This document shows, in pieces, positions 1 to 13,014 of a stretch of 64,000 bases of DNA (its first letter is position 1; every line of letters starts with the position of its first letter). This DNA is from Mytilus trossulus (taxonomy: Eukaryota; Mollusca; Bivalvia; Mytilida; Mytilidae): the NCBI RefSeq assembly GCF_036588685.1, contig NC_086375.1, positions 45,725,270 through 45,789,269 of the forward strand, read 5' to 3'. The notes beneath the pieces are model-generated. The model was not told the DNA's origin and did no database searches. It saw only the letters and a program-made list of their open reading frames with translations. Position numbers and translations under genes: made by a program.

Positions 1-510
1 CCCACCTGAAAATTTATCAAATAATGTTATGTTAATCAATCGATTAAAAAAATCTGTATGCCTATTACGATACAATGTCAAATAAAGGATTCAAATGTTC
101 AATCAACTACGGTACAACAAATTACAGTTTCCGATATTTTCACGGTTAGAATAGTAATCTTAATTTGTATCCAATTATTTATAAGAAAGAAAGAAAACCA
201 TTTCAACGGTTTCAGTGTTAGTGCGCGGTATAAATAATTTTCTAATATATTCATTAAAGAGCTGAAAAGGGTGTTTCGACCCATGTCAACAAGTACAGCT
301 TATAAAACAGATAATCAATTCAGGTTGTTGCTTTGTTTCGTTTTTGTCTTACATTGCACTGTAAGTTTCTTACTCATCAGGTTTTGTCTAAGCTTCAAGG
401 CTGCCATGTATGACAAAAAGATATTTCTAAAGTATGAAAAGTAATACCATACGAGATAATAAATGCTTGGTTGAATATCAGTAGAAATCATCTGGGTAAA
501 CAAAAGCGGT
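1..510. repeat. 3.8-kb block, copy A (right part)
   Basis: The stretch 75-340 shares long ordered blocks with 3835-4190 and 7675-7790, for example TAATCTTAATTTGTATCCAA at both 150 and 3930. Shorter blocks at 280-480 (CATGTCAACAAGTACAGCT, then an AAGCTTCAA.GCTG stretch) recur at 14585-14680. Nothing coding is recognised in it. Confidence 0.6.
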
Positions 511-889
511 GAATGTCAAAGTTATGATAAAAAAATACATAAAAAAACCGACTAAAAAGGAGTCTTCTGCTACTAGTATTTTTGACAGAAAAATAAGTAA
601 TTTTTGTTGTAATGAGACTACTTTTGTCTACTTGGCGCTATAGCTGAAACGAGGGGTATCTCTCTTTAATGAAGTATTACTCTGCACTATACTTCATAGG
701 TAAGAATGAAATGGTCAATTGAAATCACTCCGAAGCAAATTCAAAAAGGGGGTTAATAAAACTAAACAAGTGTTATGAAAAAATGAGCAGATATTGCATG
801 ATCTACCAATGAGGCAACTACATATTATTATCTTTATTTTCACCTAATAACAATTATTACCATACTTCACGTTAAAATTCCATTTTTGA
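511..889. other. No recognisable feature
   Basis: AT-rich unique-looking sequence. I see no exon, RNA gene or clear repeat in it. Confidence 0.4.
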
Positions 890-1055
890 TTGACTAATAC
901 GAGAGTGATAATCTACTCTATAACATGGCTGAGCGGGTGACAATTACTGTATAGATATATCGTCTATTTATGTATGAATATATATTGACCTCTTGTACAC
1001 TGTTGTGTCTGAGGATAATAAAACTTTGAATCTTGAATCTTTGAATTTGAATCGT
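890..1055 (+). mobile_element. Possible non-LTR retrotransposon 3' tail
   Basis: The segment ends in AATAAAACTTTGAATCTTGA followed by degenerate TTGAATC repeats. Such a hexamer plus short tandem tail is typical of the 3' ends of truncated LINEs. No coding part remains. Confidence 0.4.
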
Positions 1056-1885
1056 CCAGACCAATCAAAAATCGACAATTTTTTTGAAAGGACAATGAAT
1101 TGAATTTACATCAAGTTATTAAAGACAATGCATAAGTTTTGCAGATTTTGGAATGGAAAGTTCACAATTGTGAAGCCAAGGTTGACAATGCCTTTTCAAG
1201 GGGTACCAGTCCACTCTATCACCCTCTCAGCTATGTGTTATTTATATATTGTTTTTAATAGTTAAAATATATGATTATTTCATATTTATCAGTTTTCCTT
1301 CGAACACGATTATGATTACTTTGTTTTATTGCCACACGGTCATTTTCGTAGTAATGCGAATTTTAACTTGGGCTATCTCCAGGTGAATAATGTAACTGTC
1401 GCTGTTTCAATTGTTCGATATCGGAATACTTGATAAAAGAAACCCCAACAAATATTTCGCTAAAAAAGATAGAAAAAACATGCTTCATTTGTCCATGACA
1501 GGGTGGTTATAGTTGGCAATAAACTGCAATTTCGAGGTATATCATTTGCAATTAGTCAATCTATCGTTTTGAACCTTGTGGTGAGGTTTAAGACACTTAG
1601 TATTAAATGGATGTGATGCCAAATACAAGGGAACTAATTTGAATTCGTCATCACGAATTATTTGAGGACTTGGCCAAAGACTGAATTCGTTATGAGTTCT
1701 AAATTTCTACATAAATAGATAAGTACGAGTTTGTGTGAACTAACTTTTACTGGTTGTAAGAGTTATGAAATATACACGTAGTTACTTTTTCATTTCTGTA
1801 ATATGTTGTCTTTCGTGTCGGTTAGATGGTTCTTGTCATTTCTAAATAAATGTTATGGTTTGTTCTTGAGTGGTGCTGTTGTGCC
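1056..1885. other. No firm feature; one weak exon-like segment
   Basis: A 90-nt segment at 1293-1382 is bounded by TTATCAG and CAG|GTGAAT and is open in two frames. No homologue is recognised, and no matching copy was found in the related blocks, so it is not called as a gene. Confidence 0.25.
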
Positions 1886-2440
1886 ACAACATCAGATTAA
1901 ATATAAGCTACAGTAGTATACCGGTGTTCAAAAAGACTTTTATAGCCGACGCTACGGTATTGGTTTTGGTCAGTTTCAAAAACTTACGATGATATATAAA
2001 AGAGGATCGCAAATAAACTGACAACGCCATGGCTAAAAATATTAACAAAAAATAGAATATAAGACAGTACACAGAAAACTAAAAACTTAGCAACAAGAAC
2101 CCCACTTAAAACTGGGCGTGATATCAGGTGATCAGGAAGAGTAAGCGGATTTTGCTCCACCCGTCGTGTTGCTCATGTTATTACATACCCAGTAAATAGT
2201 ATTATTCGGTAGGTCTCGTTCGTGGTGAAAGGGAATTGGATTGTAGTTACGACATAAGGAACATATCATATATCATCTGTGAATCGGTTATTTCAGAACG
2301 GTCACCCAACTCGTGATGGCGTCCGTAAAATCTATGACGGGATGGTTCACCATTTGGAACTCTTAGTTTAATAGCTTCATTGTGACCAAAAACCCTCTAT
2401 CAAGGAAGATATACTTGCATAATGATTTGTATTGCCTTTG
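1886..2440 (-). pseudogene. Reverse-transcriptase element, 3' remnant
   Basis: The minus strand at 2440-2290 reads broken peptides such as FLDRGFLVTMKLLN, like those of the 62480 fragment (ISLIEVCCSQESF region). The next part carries the phrases CACCCGTCGTGTTGCTCATG and AACTGACAACGCCATGGC that recur at 5680, 23660 and 62940. Frameshifts and stops throughout show it is dead. Confidence 0.55.
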
Positions 2441-3559
2441 AAAGCGCCTTTAACCATCCCTGGTTTTTAGGTCTTTTATTGGTCAGTCTTAAGTTTTTTG
2501 TAGTCTATTCTTATGTTTCTTGTTGTTTTTCGCTATTTTGCAACGGTATATTTTTATGGTCCCTTCGGTTTGTTTTCTATCGTTTTACCAATTACAGGTA
2601 ATACACTGTAATTGTTATATAAACGTTTATTTTGTTGGTTAAATGAATAATACCCTAAAAATAATTACAGAAAGATTTTTGCAACTTTCTTTTAATAAAT
2701 GTTTTGCTTGCTTTTGTATGTATATCCTCAAGAACATATCCGATATGAAACATCACTTCTGAATTCGACGAAAAGAAGTAGCTTCATTCCGCAAATATGA
2801 ACAAGGGGACATTTTTCACTAATCAAAGTAGTTGTGAAATCTGCAACTAGTGGTTAATTGTTTGACATCGTTTTGATTATTAACCATTGTTTCAGTCGGA
2901 AAATCACCAATATTTGTTTCATTTTTTCGATATATGTTATTGTTTGTTTGATTTCATCAGAGTGTGGTTATCAATATATCTTAGTTGTTTATTTATTTGA
3001 TATTGTAAATATGTTTTAAATATTAATCCTTTTAATACATATAATTCCCCATTTTGTTTCCCAGCAAGTTCCTTTGGAAAATAGTAGAGAATAAATTTAT
3101 GACAGAAATCATTATTGTACCTTCCAAGATTATAACTTTATATAGAACATGGTACTGACTAATATGCAAGTAAGAGTAGCCTGGCTTCGTAAAACGTGTT
3201 CAATCTTGTCGTTTTTCTTAACAAACAAAAACCTTTGTGACAAGTGAGCAAGATATTATTTGGTGGAATATTCAAAATTTGTAGGTTTGCTGAAATTTTT
3301 AAAATCAATTGGCTTGGTTAAATTAACCTCTTTTTACAATTAGACCCTATATTTCCACAGGAAACATCTACGATAATATCAGTTATCGTTTAAGATTGTG
3401 TACTTTTAGCTGCTGTCTGAAATTCATAATGCTTAAAGCAGAAACCTTTTGTTGACAAGAGATAAACTGATCAACATAACTTTGTATATTTTTTGGTTTT
3501 CCATAATTATAAGCTTGATATAGAATCACTATTTTATCAATTAAGAAAAATGCTGCATG
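2441..3559. other. No gene; diverged block shared with 17490-17660
   Basis: The stretch 3000-3140 (ATAATTCCCCATTTTG, then TTTGTTTCCC and TTGTACCTTCCA) resembles 17515-17620 in the same order. This places it in the duplicated block. Nothing else is recognised. Confidence 0.4.
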
Positions 3560-4265
3560 TTGATATTAGAAAAGCTCAATAATTACTCCTGCATATGTAT
3601 TGTTAATTTCATCATCGAATTAATGGTTTCATTGACTATAATTCTATTTGTGATATTCCTCGGTAAACAGCTATGGATTCATGCCATCATTATTTTCCTA
3701 GTTTGAGCAAGTCTTTCAAATTAAAATGTTTAACATTAAGTAATTAAAAATAGTATTTACACATTTCACACCTGAATACATTCTTAAATGATGTTTATGT
3801 AAATCAATTTTAACAGCCTATATTTCTACATCGTCAATTGGTGAATATAAGATTCAAATGTTCGAACCAATTTACGTCAGCACTTCTAACTGCACAGTTT
3901 CCGCTATTTCATCATATTCATGGTTATATCAGTAATCTTAATTTGTATCCAATTATTTTAGAACAAAATATTTAGGCGCTCTAAATGTAAATGCGAGAGG
4001 ACGTCACTAATGTTGTAATAACTTGTGTCCAATCCTTTTTGCTACTTTTGTAAATAAAATTTGTTTGAACTAAACTGTTAATGAGCTCTATAAATAATTG
4101 TTCAATACATTAATTTATGACCTGTAAAATGTGTTTCGATCCATGTCAATAAGTACAACTTTTGAAAGAGAGAACTCAAATCAAGTTAATGCTTTTTTTC
4201 CTTTCTTTTGATGGATTCATCAATGCATTCGTTTTCATTAATCTATGTATATATTCTCTACTATT
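3560..4265. repeat. 3.8-kb block, copy B
   Basis: Colinear with copy C (7400-7880) and copy A (1-340). It contains the start-codon segment at 3623, AATTTACGTCAGCACTTC at 3868 and TAATCTTAATTTGTATCCAA at 3931. A short LINE-like tail (about 4020-4078) interrupts it. Confidence 0.65.
3623..3662 (+). other. Candidate signal-peptide exon (MVSLTIILFVIFL)
   Basis: An ATG opens thirteen hydrophobic codons and then meets G|GTAAAC, a plausible donor. The copy at 7483 reads MASLTTVLFVIYL, but its donor is changed to AATTCA. This could be the first exon of a small secreted protein duplicated with the block. No downstream exon could be joined, so the gene remains hypothetical. Confidence 0.3.
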
Positions 4266-4270
4266 CTTTT

Positions 4271-4653
4271 CAAGAAAATTAGTACCGTTAATTTTATTTA
4301 CTACCACTGGGTCGATGCCTCTGCTGGTGGACTATTAGTCCCCGAGGGTATCACCAGCCCAGTAGCCAGTACTTCGGTACTGGCATGAAAATACGGATTT
4401 TTTGTGTTATTAAAATTTGCTGTTACAAAATGATAGAAATTATTATAAATTAAGGAATGTATCTCCCTCGTGCAAAGCTCTGATTTCTTTCACGGATTTG
4501 GCTATACTTTTTGGACCTTTTGGATTATAATAGCTCTTCATCTTTTATATAAGCTTTGGATTTCAAATATTTTGGCCACGAGCATCACTGAAGAGACATG
4601 TATTGTCGAAATGCGCATCTGGTGCAAGAAAATTAGTACCGTTAATTTTATTT
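4271..4653 (+). repeat. 354-bp dispersed satellite-like element, one unit
   Basis: The phrase CAAGAAAATTAGTACCGTTA begins at both 4271 and 4625, so the insertion spans 1.08 units with a period of 354. Inside are CACTGGGTCGATGCC and the GAAATGCGCATCTGGTGC stretch also found, diverged, at 54655, 56800 and 61480. Confidence 0.8.
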
Positions 4654-5229
4654 GTTTGATTATCAAACTAATTGTTGTCTCTATATCCAGGTATTTTGTA
4701 CTATCATTTACCTCATAAAATAACATCAATTGTTATCATCAATCGAAGCCGGGGTTCAAAGTTATTGTAAAATTACATATTCTAGAGGTAGCATGAATCA
4801 GATGTGGATACTAATAAATTCAAAAGGTCTTTTTTTAGAGTACATACAATCTAAGTCTCTTTCATCTTGACATCTGACTTTTCTACTCTTTAAACACGTA
4901 TTTCCTGTTCCTAAATAAAAAAGACTAATTTAAAGCGGAGACTCTGCTTTGGTTCATTAAAAAGGAATGACAAACGTATATGCCAGTATATTGTCTTAGG
5001 GAGGTGAAATCCTACTTTAAAAAAAAATCACTCTTATTCTGACAACAATTTTTCTGAAACTGAATTCATGATTTACATATTTGTTACGTTTGCAGGACGT
5101 GTTTTTCAAACAAACGATCATTGGTATCCTAATAAAAATAATGTTCCCCTCTTCTTGGCCAATTGTTCTTTTATTCATATGTGGTTGGCAACATACAGAA
5201 TCCTAATAAGAAAAAGTAAAGAAGTTAAC
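4654..5229. other. No recognisable feature
   Basis: AT-rich sequence without a supported exon or repeat boundary. Confidence 0.35.
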
Positions 5230-5800
5230 AGCGTCCTTTAACTTCAATTTTCGCTATATAGATGATGTTCACTCACTCAAAAACTCTGTGACTATGTAGG
5301 TTGAAGGCATATATTCAATCGAACTTTTGATAAAGGATATAACAGATACAGATAAGTCTGCCTTATATCTTGACTTACATCTAGAAAATAAAAGATAAAA
5401 GTCAGTCGAAAACAACACTTTTCGACAAAAGAAATGATTTCAGCTTCCCAATTGTGAACTTTTTATTTCTATGTAGCAACACTTCAGCAGCGCCTGCATA
5501 AGAAGTATGTATGTCCCAGTTGATACGATATTGCAGGGCTTGTATTAACTGATTTGGTTGACCGTTATGAAATATCTGTTTCACAGATGATACATTTTAT
5601 GTTTCTAATGTCGTTACTACAATCCCGTATCTTTTTCCAAAATGTGACCAACCGAATTAGACTCATTACCGGGTCTGTAAAACATGAGCAACACGACGGG
5701 TGCCACATGTTGAACAGGATCTGCTTACCTTCCAGATCACCTGAGATCACCCTTAGTTTATGGTGGATCGTGTTGCTCAGTCTTAAGTTTACTATGTTGT
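5230..5800 (+). pseudogene. Reverse-transcriptase fragment with YIDD motif
   Basis: The plus strand at 5246-5290 reads NFRYIDDVHSLKN, with the catalytic YIDD codons at 5255-5266. IYSIELLIKDITDTDKSALY and LDLHLENK follow, with stops and frameshifts. The 3' part (5650-5790) is the noncoding segment shared with 2100-2200 and 62890-63020. It is a decayed retroelement; the subclass is not certain. Confidence 0.75.
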
Positions 5801-5950
5801 ATGTTTATCGATGTTCAAGTCTCATTTAAGAAGTAAAGTATAAGGGTAAAAACAAAATATTTGGTATTTGCACATACCCTTAAAAAAGGAGTAAGACTGG
5901 CTTCACTGACAGGGTAAACCCGCTCATCCTTTACTCGACATCGACGAATG

Positions 5951-6534
5951 AAAGGAGTAGGGTCGGTAAGGACCGATTTTGGCCTCAAATTTCAGTTTTA
6001 TCTGACGAAAGATTTTGACCACTTTTTAAACATTTAAGTGTCTATTTCATATGATTCAATTATTTATGTGAAAGATTTTAACTTATTTAGTCATTAAAAA
6101 CGATCCGATTCTAGCTCAAATATTAAAAATCTACAAAATATGCGAAAAAAAATCACTTTTCTGATGGTTTATGTCAAAAACGAAAGTGGCCGCATCCGTG
6201 TTCATCCTCAATCTTTATATATGTTATGTATTATCATCAAATACAACTTCCATTTCAATATTTTGGATGAACACGAATGCGGCCACTTTCGTTTTACACG
6301 GAAACCGTCTAAAATTTAACTAAAATGCTGGAATTGTGAAGATTTCAGTAGTTTAGCATGACTTATTGGTGCTAGTACCCAATATATGTGGATTGTATTG
6401 TCAAAAAACAGGCCATATTTATATAGCAGAACCATTCTACTATCCAATAAATAACTAAAAGTTTACATTTTAACAATTTTGTAAAACTGCTATATTTTGG
6501 GGCCGAAAAGGGGTCTTACTGGACCTACTCCTTT
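5951..6534. mobile_element. Small inverted-repeat element, AAAGGAGTAGG termini
   Basis: The termini are AAAGGAGTAGGGTCGGTAAG and its imperfect complement ending CCTACTCCTTT. An internal hairpin pairs 6179-6207 (AACGAAAGTGGCCGCATCCG) with 6266-6294 around a loop of about 58 bases. No open frame. A diverged copy with the same ends and hairpin lies at 15223-15952. Confidence 0.85.
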
Positions 6535-6760
6535 ATTGTCGAAGGTATACCTTCCATGAGCATTTAAGGTGGATTAGAATCGCCTCACTCTCCAAGAATT
6601 CATGAAATTATCCCTTGTTTGTGGGGTTCGTGTTGCTCAGGTTTAAGTTTTCTTTGCAGTGTTCTGTACTTTTTTTTTCTCTCTGTTATTTAGTGTCGTG
6701 GTTTAATTGACTATTCTTCGACTGATGATTACTTATCATTATTTCGGTTCGTTCTGCTTT
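6535..6760 (+). mobile_element. 3' noncoding fragment of the reverse-transcriptase element
   Basis: It shares GGGTTCGTGTTGCTCAGGTT-like sequence and downstream order with 5760-5800 and 63005-63060. No coding part is left. Confidence 0.45.
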
Positions 6761-7399
6761 TTTTACAACTTCTAATAATAAAATATAATTGTCATTCAAA
6801 CTTTTATTCCAATAGAGGACTTATTATGAGCTAAATCATAATAAAAGTTTATCAAATAATCAAATAATATTTATTTACTATACCGATAATATTGAATAAT
6901 AATGAACGAAAATCATCTCAAACATGAAATAAAGCACGATTTAATAATAATACATTACCAATAATGTTCAGTGTTCGTTGACTATGCTTCAGAAGAGCAT
7001 ATCTCCACTATGATTTAAGCTTTATGAGTTAATTCCTCCTCGTGTTTAAAAATTTATTATCTTGTCATCTTCGTGACATATGCACATGGTTGAGATGTGA
7101 CTAATCAAAAGGCGATTAAGATGCTTTTGTTCTTCAAATTGATTTGATCTGAACGCCACTGATTAGCCTTGAGAAGACGAAATGTCCGTCTGGCGTACAG
7201 AATTATAAGTCTAGTATCACTTGATGAGTTTTTTTGTTGTAACTACTGCATGATATAGTTTAACTCATTTTGATTTCTTTAGATTTGCTCTCCATTTCAA
7301 AACATAGAGCGATTCAAATGAGTATTGTTCCCTTTATGGTAGTCATTAATCTTCAAAACGTAAACTGAAACTGGCATTGCTAGAGAATCTCTATCTTAT
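6761..7399. other. No gene; short 354-bp element fragment
   Basis: Positions 7150-7215 (GAAGACGAAATGTCCGTCTG) are a diverged fragment of the 354-bp element family. The rest is AT-rich sequence with nothing recognised. Confidence 0.4.
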
Positions 7400-7880
7400 C
7401 AATTAACATTAATTTGTGCGATATTGGAAAAGAACACTTTAATTACACTTTTATATTTATTGTTTATTTAAACATCGAATTAATGGCTTCATTGACTACA
7501 GTTTTATTTGTGATCTACCTCAATTCAACAGCGATGGATTCACGCCGGCGATATTTATATAGTTAAAGGAGTAGTTTCAACATTAAGTCATTACACACCT
7601 TATTTACACATTTCACGTTTGAAAATATTTTGAAATGGTGTTATGTATATAAATTTTGCCAACCTTCATTCATACAATAATACAGTGGTGAATAAAAGAT
7701 TCAAATTTCCCGACCCAATTTACGTCGGTCCCTCACATTGCACAGATTCATAAATTTCATTGTTATATCGGTTATCATGATCCAATCATTTAAAGAAAAA
7801 CGTTTATGATGCGTTCTTAATGTAAAACAGCAAGAGAAAGTACAGGACTAATTCATGTCCCCTTTAATTTTTATGTTAAA
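7400..7880. repeat. 3.8-kb block, copy C
   Basis: Its start-codon segment (7483, MASLTTVLFVIYL) lies 3860 bases after that of copy B. The stretch 7680-7740 matches 3845-3900. The putative donor is destroyed here. Confidence 0.6.
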
Positions 7881-8490
7881 TTCCTCAATTTCAAGCAGGC
7901 ACATCCTTTTTGTTTTAAGTTCTAATAAAGTGACATTCATTGCATGTCAAAGCTATACTGTCTGCTGTCTGATGCTACTAAATCAACATACCTTTCATGG
8001 CATATGAGAAAAAAATGGTTCCCGGAACTTCAAACGTACCAATATAGGTACTTCAAATCTGACAAACAGGCAAAATTACCCTCGTTTTGAAACATGGTGC
8101 AGTATATTTGATATTCATAATTATAAACCAAAAAAAGTATTCTACAATAATCACCAGTCAATCAGCTTTCATTTGATACCAAAACATTCCTAAATATTTT
8201 TCACATGTTGAAAGTTACACTCATGAGTAGGTACTATTTTGTGTTATATTTATTTTGTAAATATATACAAGTGTGGACACAGATGATTGTGGATAGTGTG
8301 TTTGGATGTTTGACAGTGTCTTATGACAATAAAGTTCTATGTTTTTCCTATATGGTGTTAATAACTGTGTTGCACGGTGACAACCGATCTGAGCATTAGG
8401 AGTGTTATTTATTTGATATTTTTTTATGTTCAATACAGACATGGGGAGACAGTAATTACATTAGTTACCAAATGATTATGATAGAACATG
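7881..8490. other. No recognisable feature
   Basis: Only chance-length open frames occur, and none has a recognisable product. Confidence 0.35.
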
Positions 8491-8494
8491 TTCT

Positions 8495-8612
8495 ACATCT
8501 TTGGTTTTGGATACATTTTGTAGCTGGGAATTGTTAATTTCTGTGTCGATTTGGTCTCTTGTGGAGAATTGTCTCATTGGCAATCATACCTCATCTTTTT
8601 TATATGTATTTG
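8495..8612 (+). repeat. Dispersed repeat ending CTCATTGGCAATCATAC
   Basis: The phrase TTGTCTCATTGGCAATCATA occurs here and, with changes, at 30470-30590, 36660-36760 and 63175-63225. Reverse-complement copies are at 32033-32100 and 46940-47040. Confidence 0.6.
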
Positions 8613-9179
8613 CTTACTATTGGTATGGTTCTATTTACATTACTTTGTGGTGGATCGTCAGTATCATTAGTAAAAAAAATATTTAAAATGTCGAATTTCT
8701 TCCTCAGATTAGAATACATTTATTGGTTTTAAGTAATGACAATGGCTTAATTCTGACATGATTATTGGGGCTAAATAAGATCGGAAGTAAACCTCTGTGC
8801 TGATTTATATCAATTCTTATATCTCCTCCAAAGCTGGTCGAAGCAAAGACAAATTTTGACCAAAATAAAAATGATTTCACCAAAAGAACCTTTGTGAGCA
8901 TGCTTCAAAGACTCATAACTGCTCCAAAAGTAATCTGATCGAATTTGAAGCATGTCAAGCAGATATCATCAACATCTACTTAATAAGTCTTAAAATATGT
9001 CTAAATACCTAAAAAGCTATTTAGTACTCAAAAGGTATTGCAAAATTATTCCTTTTCATTTTTTGTTTTGTTATATGGATACAAATATAAGTGATACATG
9101 TACCAATACAGTATTTGTTGTGGTATGCAAGTGTAGTAATTAGCATTTACTGTAACAGTGTTAATTCACACAAATTAAG
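8613..9179. other. No recognisable feature
   Basis: AT-rich; no supported exon or repeat. Confidence 0.35.
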
Positions 9180-10995
9180 AAAAAACAAATGAATGGACCA
9201 GATACTCCGCAGGGTGCTGCTTTATACTACTGCAGAGGTGGAAACCTGAACGGTTGGGGCTAGTATGGACACAACATTCAAGCTAGATGCAGCTCTGAAT
9301 TTGGATTGTGGTTAAATAGTTGACACAACATAGGTTTCTGACACAGATTGAATGTGGTCTATAAAGAACTTCAACTTAAAAATTTTAAATTGGACATTTA
9401 CCTATTTTGGTCCAATATCCAAAATCTAAATACATGGTTAAATTCAGAATATCATAGAACCCGAAGAATTCAATTTTTGATCGGACCAACTTGAAAACTG
9501 GGCCCATAATCAAAAATCTAAGTACATGTTAAGACTCACCATATCAAAGAACCCCACAAATTCAATTTTTTGTTAAAATCAAGGTGATTTTAAATTTGGA
9601 CCCTTTGGACCTTAATGTAGATCAATTTAAAAACAGGACCAAAAATTAAGAATCTTAACACGGTTAAGATTTGGCATATCAAAGAAGCACAATAATTCAT
9701 TTTTTTGATGAAAGCAAACAAAGTTTAATTTTGGCCCCTTATTCCTTGGGACCAAAACTCCCAAAAATAATCCAAACCTTCCTTTTGTGGTCATAAACCT
9801 TTATAGATTTCTATTAACTTATGCTAAAGGTATTGTTAAAAAAAACCAAGAAAAATGCTTATTTGGGACCTGTTTTTGGTTCCTAAATCCTACCCTGTTG
9901 GGACTAAAACTACCAAAATCTATTCCAACCCTCCTTGTGTGGCCATAGACCTTATGTTAAAATAGATTTCTGTTTACTAATACTTGAGTTATAGAGCAAA
10001 AACCAAGAACAATGCTAAATTTGGGCCCTTTTTCCTAAACTGTTGAGACCAATATACCCAAAATCAATCCCAGCCTTCCTTTCATGGTCATAAACCTTGT
10101 GTCTAAATTTCATATATTTCTATTGACTTTTACTTAAGTTAGAGTGCTAAAACCAAATGTCTTTGGATGAAGAGGATGACGCCAACGTGATACAAATGTA
10201 CAACCAAAAAGTTTTCAATTTTTGTGGTGGTATAAAAATGATCTCAAATCAAATTTCTAATGGAGTTTGCAACAATAATTATTCAACTACTCATTTTAAT
10301 AAAACATTAAGTATTAAAATATAAATGTCATACAGTCATGGTGATGATGCCCCCGCTAGCATATAACGTTAAAAAGGTACATAAAGTGAAGCTGCCAAAA
10401 ATTGAACTTAAACTGAGTTTAGAGGTAATAAGAATTACACATTTCACTAAATTTAGTTGAGACAAACTTGAGAAATTTTTCCATTTGTGAAAGGGCATAA
10501 CCCTAGAATGATAATCAAAGTGCTTGTAATCACTGAATGGCTATTAAAGAATTTTGCATTGTATAGTGTATATTCATGTATAGCATTATTTTAAGTTGAT
10601 TCAACTACTATTATGGACAGAGAAATCTAAACTCCAATTTTTAAAGAAGATTTCATAAAGCATTGGTTTTAGGTAATTCAACAACCATTCTGGACAAAGA
10701 AATAACTCAAATTTATTGTCTGGAATCTACAAAAATGTTTGTTTTTGGCCCTTAATTCCTAGACTGTTTGACCCATAACCCACAAAATAGACCTCAACCT
10801 TCTCCTTATGGTATTCAATATTATGGTACAATTTCAGAACAATTGAAATACTTATACACAACTTTTTGTACGGACACTAGATTAACATGATTAATGCTTG
10901 TTTTGGTCACCTTTGGAACCCTTATTCCTAAATCTTAGGGACTATATATATAACCCCCCAAAACAATCCCAGGCTTCCTTTTATGATTATAAATA
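9180..10995 (+). repeat. Long dispersed repeat with about 120-bp internal subrepeats
   Basis: From 9190 (GGACCAGATACTCCGCAGGG) it runs into subunits that each contain a TTTGGCCC-CTTATTCC-GGGACC-CC(C)AAAAT-CCAACCTTCC-TTGTGGTCATAAACCTT order: near 9735, 9870, 10015, 10745 and 10910. I recall closely similar sequence from other bivalve genomes, but could not search. No open frame survives. Confidence 0.6.
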
Positions 10996-10997
10996 TT

Positions 10998-11207
10998 ACT
11001 GTGGATGAATTATTATTCTTCGGATACCAATTTTCGTGGCTTTTGTGGCTAGAGTCTTACCACGAAATTAAATGTTCAACGATTAACAAATTTTCTATAG
11101 GCTTGTATGCAGACTTCGGCAAAACCACGAAATTAAATATCCACGAAAATGCAAACTTTCTTTAATCCACGAAAATTGGTACCCACGAAAATAAATGAAT
11201 CCACAGT
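10998..11207. mobile_element. Fold-back element, ACTGTGGAT termini
   Basis: The left end ACTGTGGATGAATTATTATT and CCAATTTTCGTGG pair with the right end AATCCACGAAAATTGG and AAATGAATCCACAGT. It is an imperfect palindrome over the whole 210 bases. A partial copy (GTGGATTCATTTATTTATTG) is at 51210. Confidence 0.75.
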
Positions 11208-12599
11208 ATGTTATAATTTTAAGGCTTCCTTTTTACTTGTACTGAAGTTATTATCTGGAAACCATCCGTCTTGGGAAGACGACGACAGGATACATACATG
11301 TATTTCAACTGCAAAAATTTCTGTGGTTGTTTAAAAATTTCAAACATGTACGATGAAATATTGTTTTAGAAATTGATAAGCCTAGATATGCCTTATAATT
11401 TTTCCCTGCATAGTTGAAGGACCATTTACACTCAGAACCGAGTCATCAGTAGGCAGCTAGTACAGATGTATTAAAACAACCTAGCATCATATTGCTAGTA
11501 GTGGTAGTAGCATTCTCGGGTAAATTTGTTCTTTTTTTTTTTTTTTTATATATTTGGTTCAAATCAATATAGAATGCTTTTATCTCCCTAATACTTACAT
11601 TGTAAATAGAGGTGATACTACTTTGACAAATCCTTGTACATGAGAGTTTTCTGTCAAATCTTTATTTCACAAAGAATGATTTGCATAACAATGAACTGAG
11701 CTCAAAGCAAAGTATTCAATAATACACTTAGACAAAGAGCTAAATTCAGTGATATACTTTGTACTACAGGTCCTTCATTAACATCCATCGACCAAAACCA
11801 CATCTCAAAAACATTCCATACTACATGGTTGGATTCAGAAGTCCTGAAAAAGACGATTTTTTTTATCATATTTTAAGTATATACACACAGGTTTAAACTT
11901 TCTTGTGGTACAATCATTCCGTATCTAGCAACTATCAATTTGCTTCATGCACATATTGATATGTGTTGAGTTTACCTCTGTTGGAAATAAGAACACACAA
12001 ACCTCCACCTAATTTTAGTCAACGGACAAAACATTCAAAACTATAAAATATTATCTAAGACTTGTCAGTGTCTATTTACCATTGCCACTGAATCAGTGAT
12101 ATATGTACACATAATTATGTACATGCAAGAACTTCTTAATTATTGGCAATATTAATTACGTGGAAAACAAAAGGGCCTGGAGTGGTGTAATTTTTAATCT
12201 ACACCTTTGTACTATATTAGTTATATATAAAGTCGAATTCTTTGATTCGTCATTTTTACGCGATGACAGCTGACAAATTGGACCTCGTAATTTTAGTATT
12301 ATAGATATATAAGACTAAAACTGACATTCAGTCTTTACGATATCTTCATTCCCAAAGTCATTTTCAAATCTGACTTCATGGTAAAATAAGATTCCATATC
12401 TACAACCAATGAAAAGGAAATATCCCTCTAATAGACTAGCATTTAAATCACAGTTTTCGAAAATGGAAGCTAGGTCACCGTGGAACCTAGAACAAAAAAA
12501 AGGGAAACAATATATCTTAAATATTTCAAATGCATGTACATGAAATAATATTAATCTCTAAAATTCACCATATTGTTCCCTTTTTTATCTTCTGTTCGA
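11208..12599. other. No recognisable feature
   Basis: This long AT-rich stretch includes a T-run at 11532-11549. I found no exon, RNA gene or paired termini in it. Confidence 0.35.
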
Positions 12600-13014
12600 T
12601 ACTTTTTTTTATTTTTTATTTAGCCATTTATTTCTTTTGCTTATGCATTACCTTTGCTATAGCTGCATGCAGTCTTGTTTGTGCTTAAAGTTTTAAGTTT
12701 GCATGTGCTACTGTTATATAAATACTATGTGCTACTGTATATGTGCTGATATTAGACATTTGTTTTAATCTATCTTGCTTAGCTTTTATTCTGCATGTGC
12801 TATCTATGTATTAATATATATATGTGCTGTCTGTTTGCATGTTTGTGTTGTATACATGGTATATGTGTCTGATGTTATTACATTTATGTTTTGTTTATTA
12901 ATATCAGTCGGTTAAAGAGCTCTTAAGAGCTCATGTTCATTGTTATTATGTATATATATGCAACCCGACTTTAAATAAAGATTACTTTACTTTACTTTAC
13001 TTTTACTGTATATC
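12600..13014 (+). mobile_element. Probable LINE 3' end
   Basis: The sequence ends GACTTTAAATAAAGATTACT followed by TTTAC repeats, a hexamer plus short tandem tail typical of non-LTR elements. The upstream part is noncoding. The reverse-transcriptase region is missing. Confidence 0.45.

Noticed and set aside
1293..1382. An internal exon encoding FSFEHDYDYFVLLPHGHF and onward
   Set aside because: Splice-like borders exist, but the peptide is not recognised, two frames are open, and no related copy was found in the other blocks.
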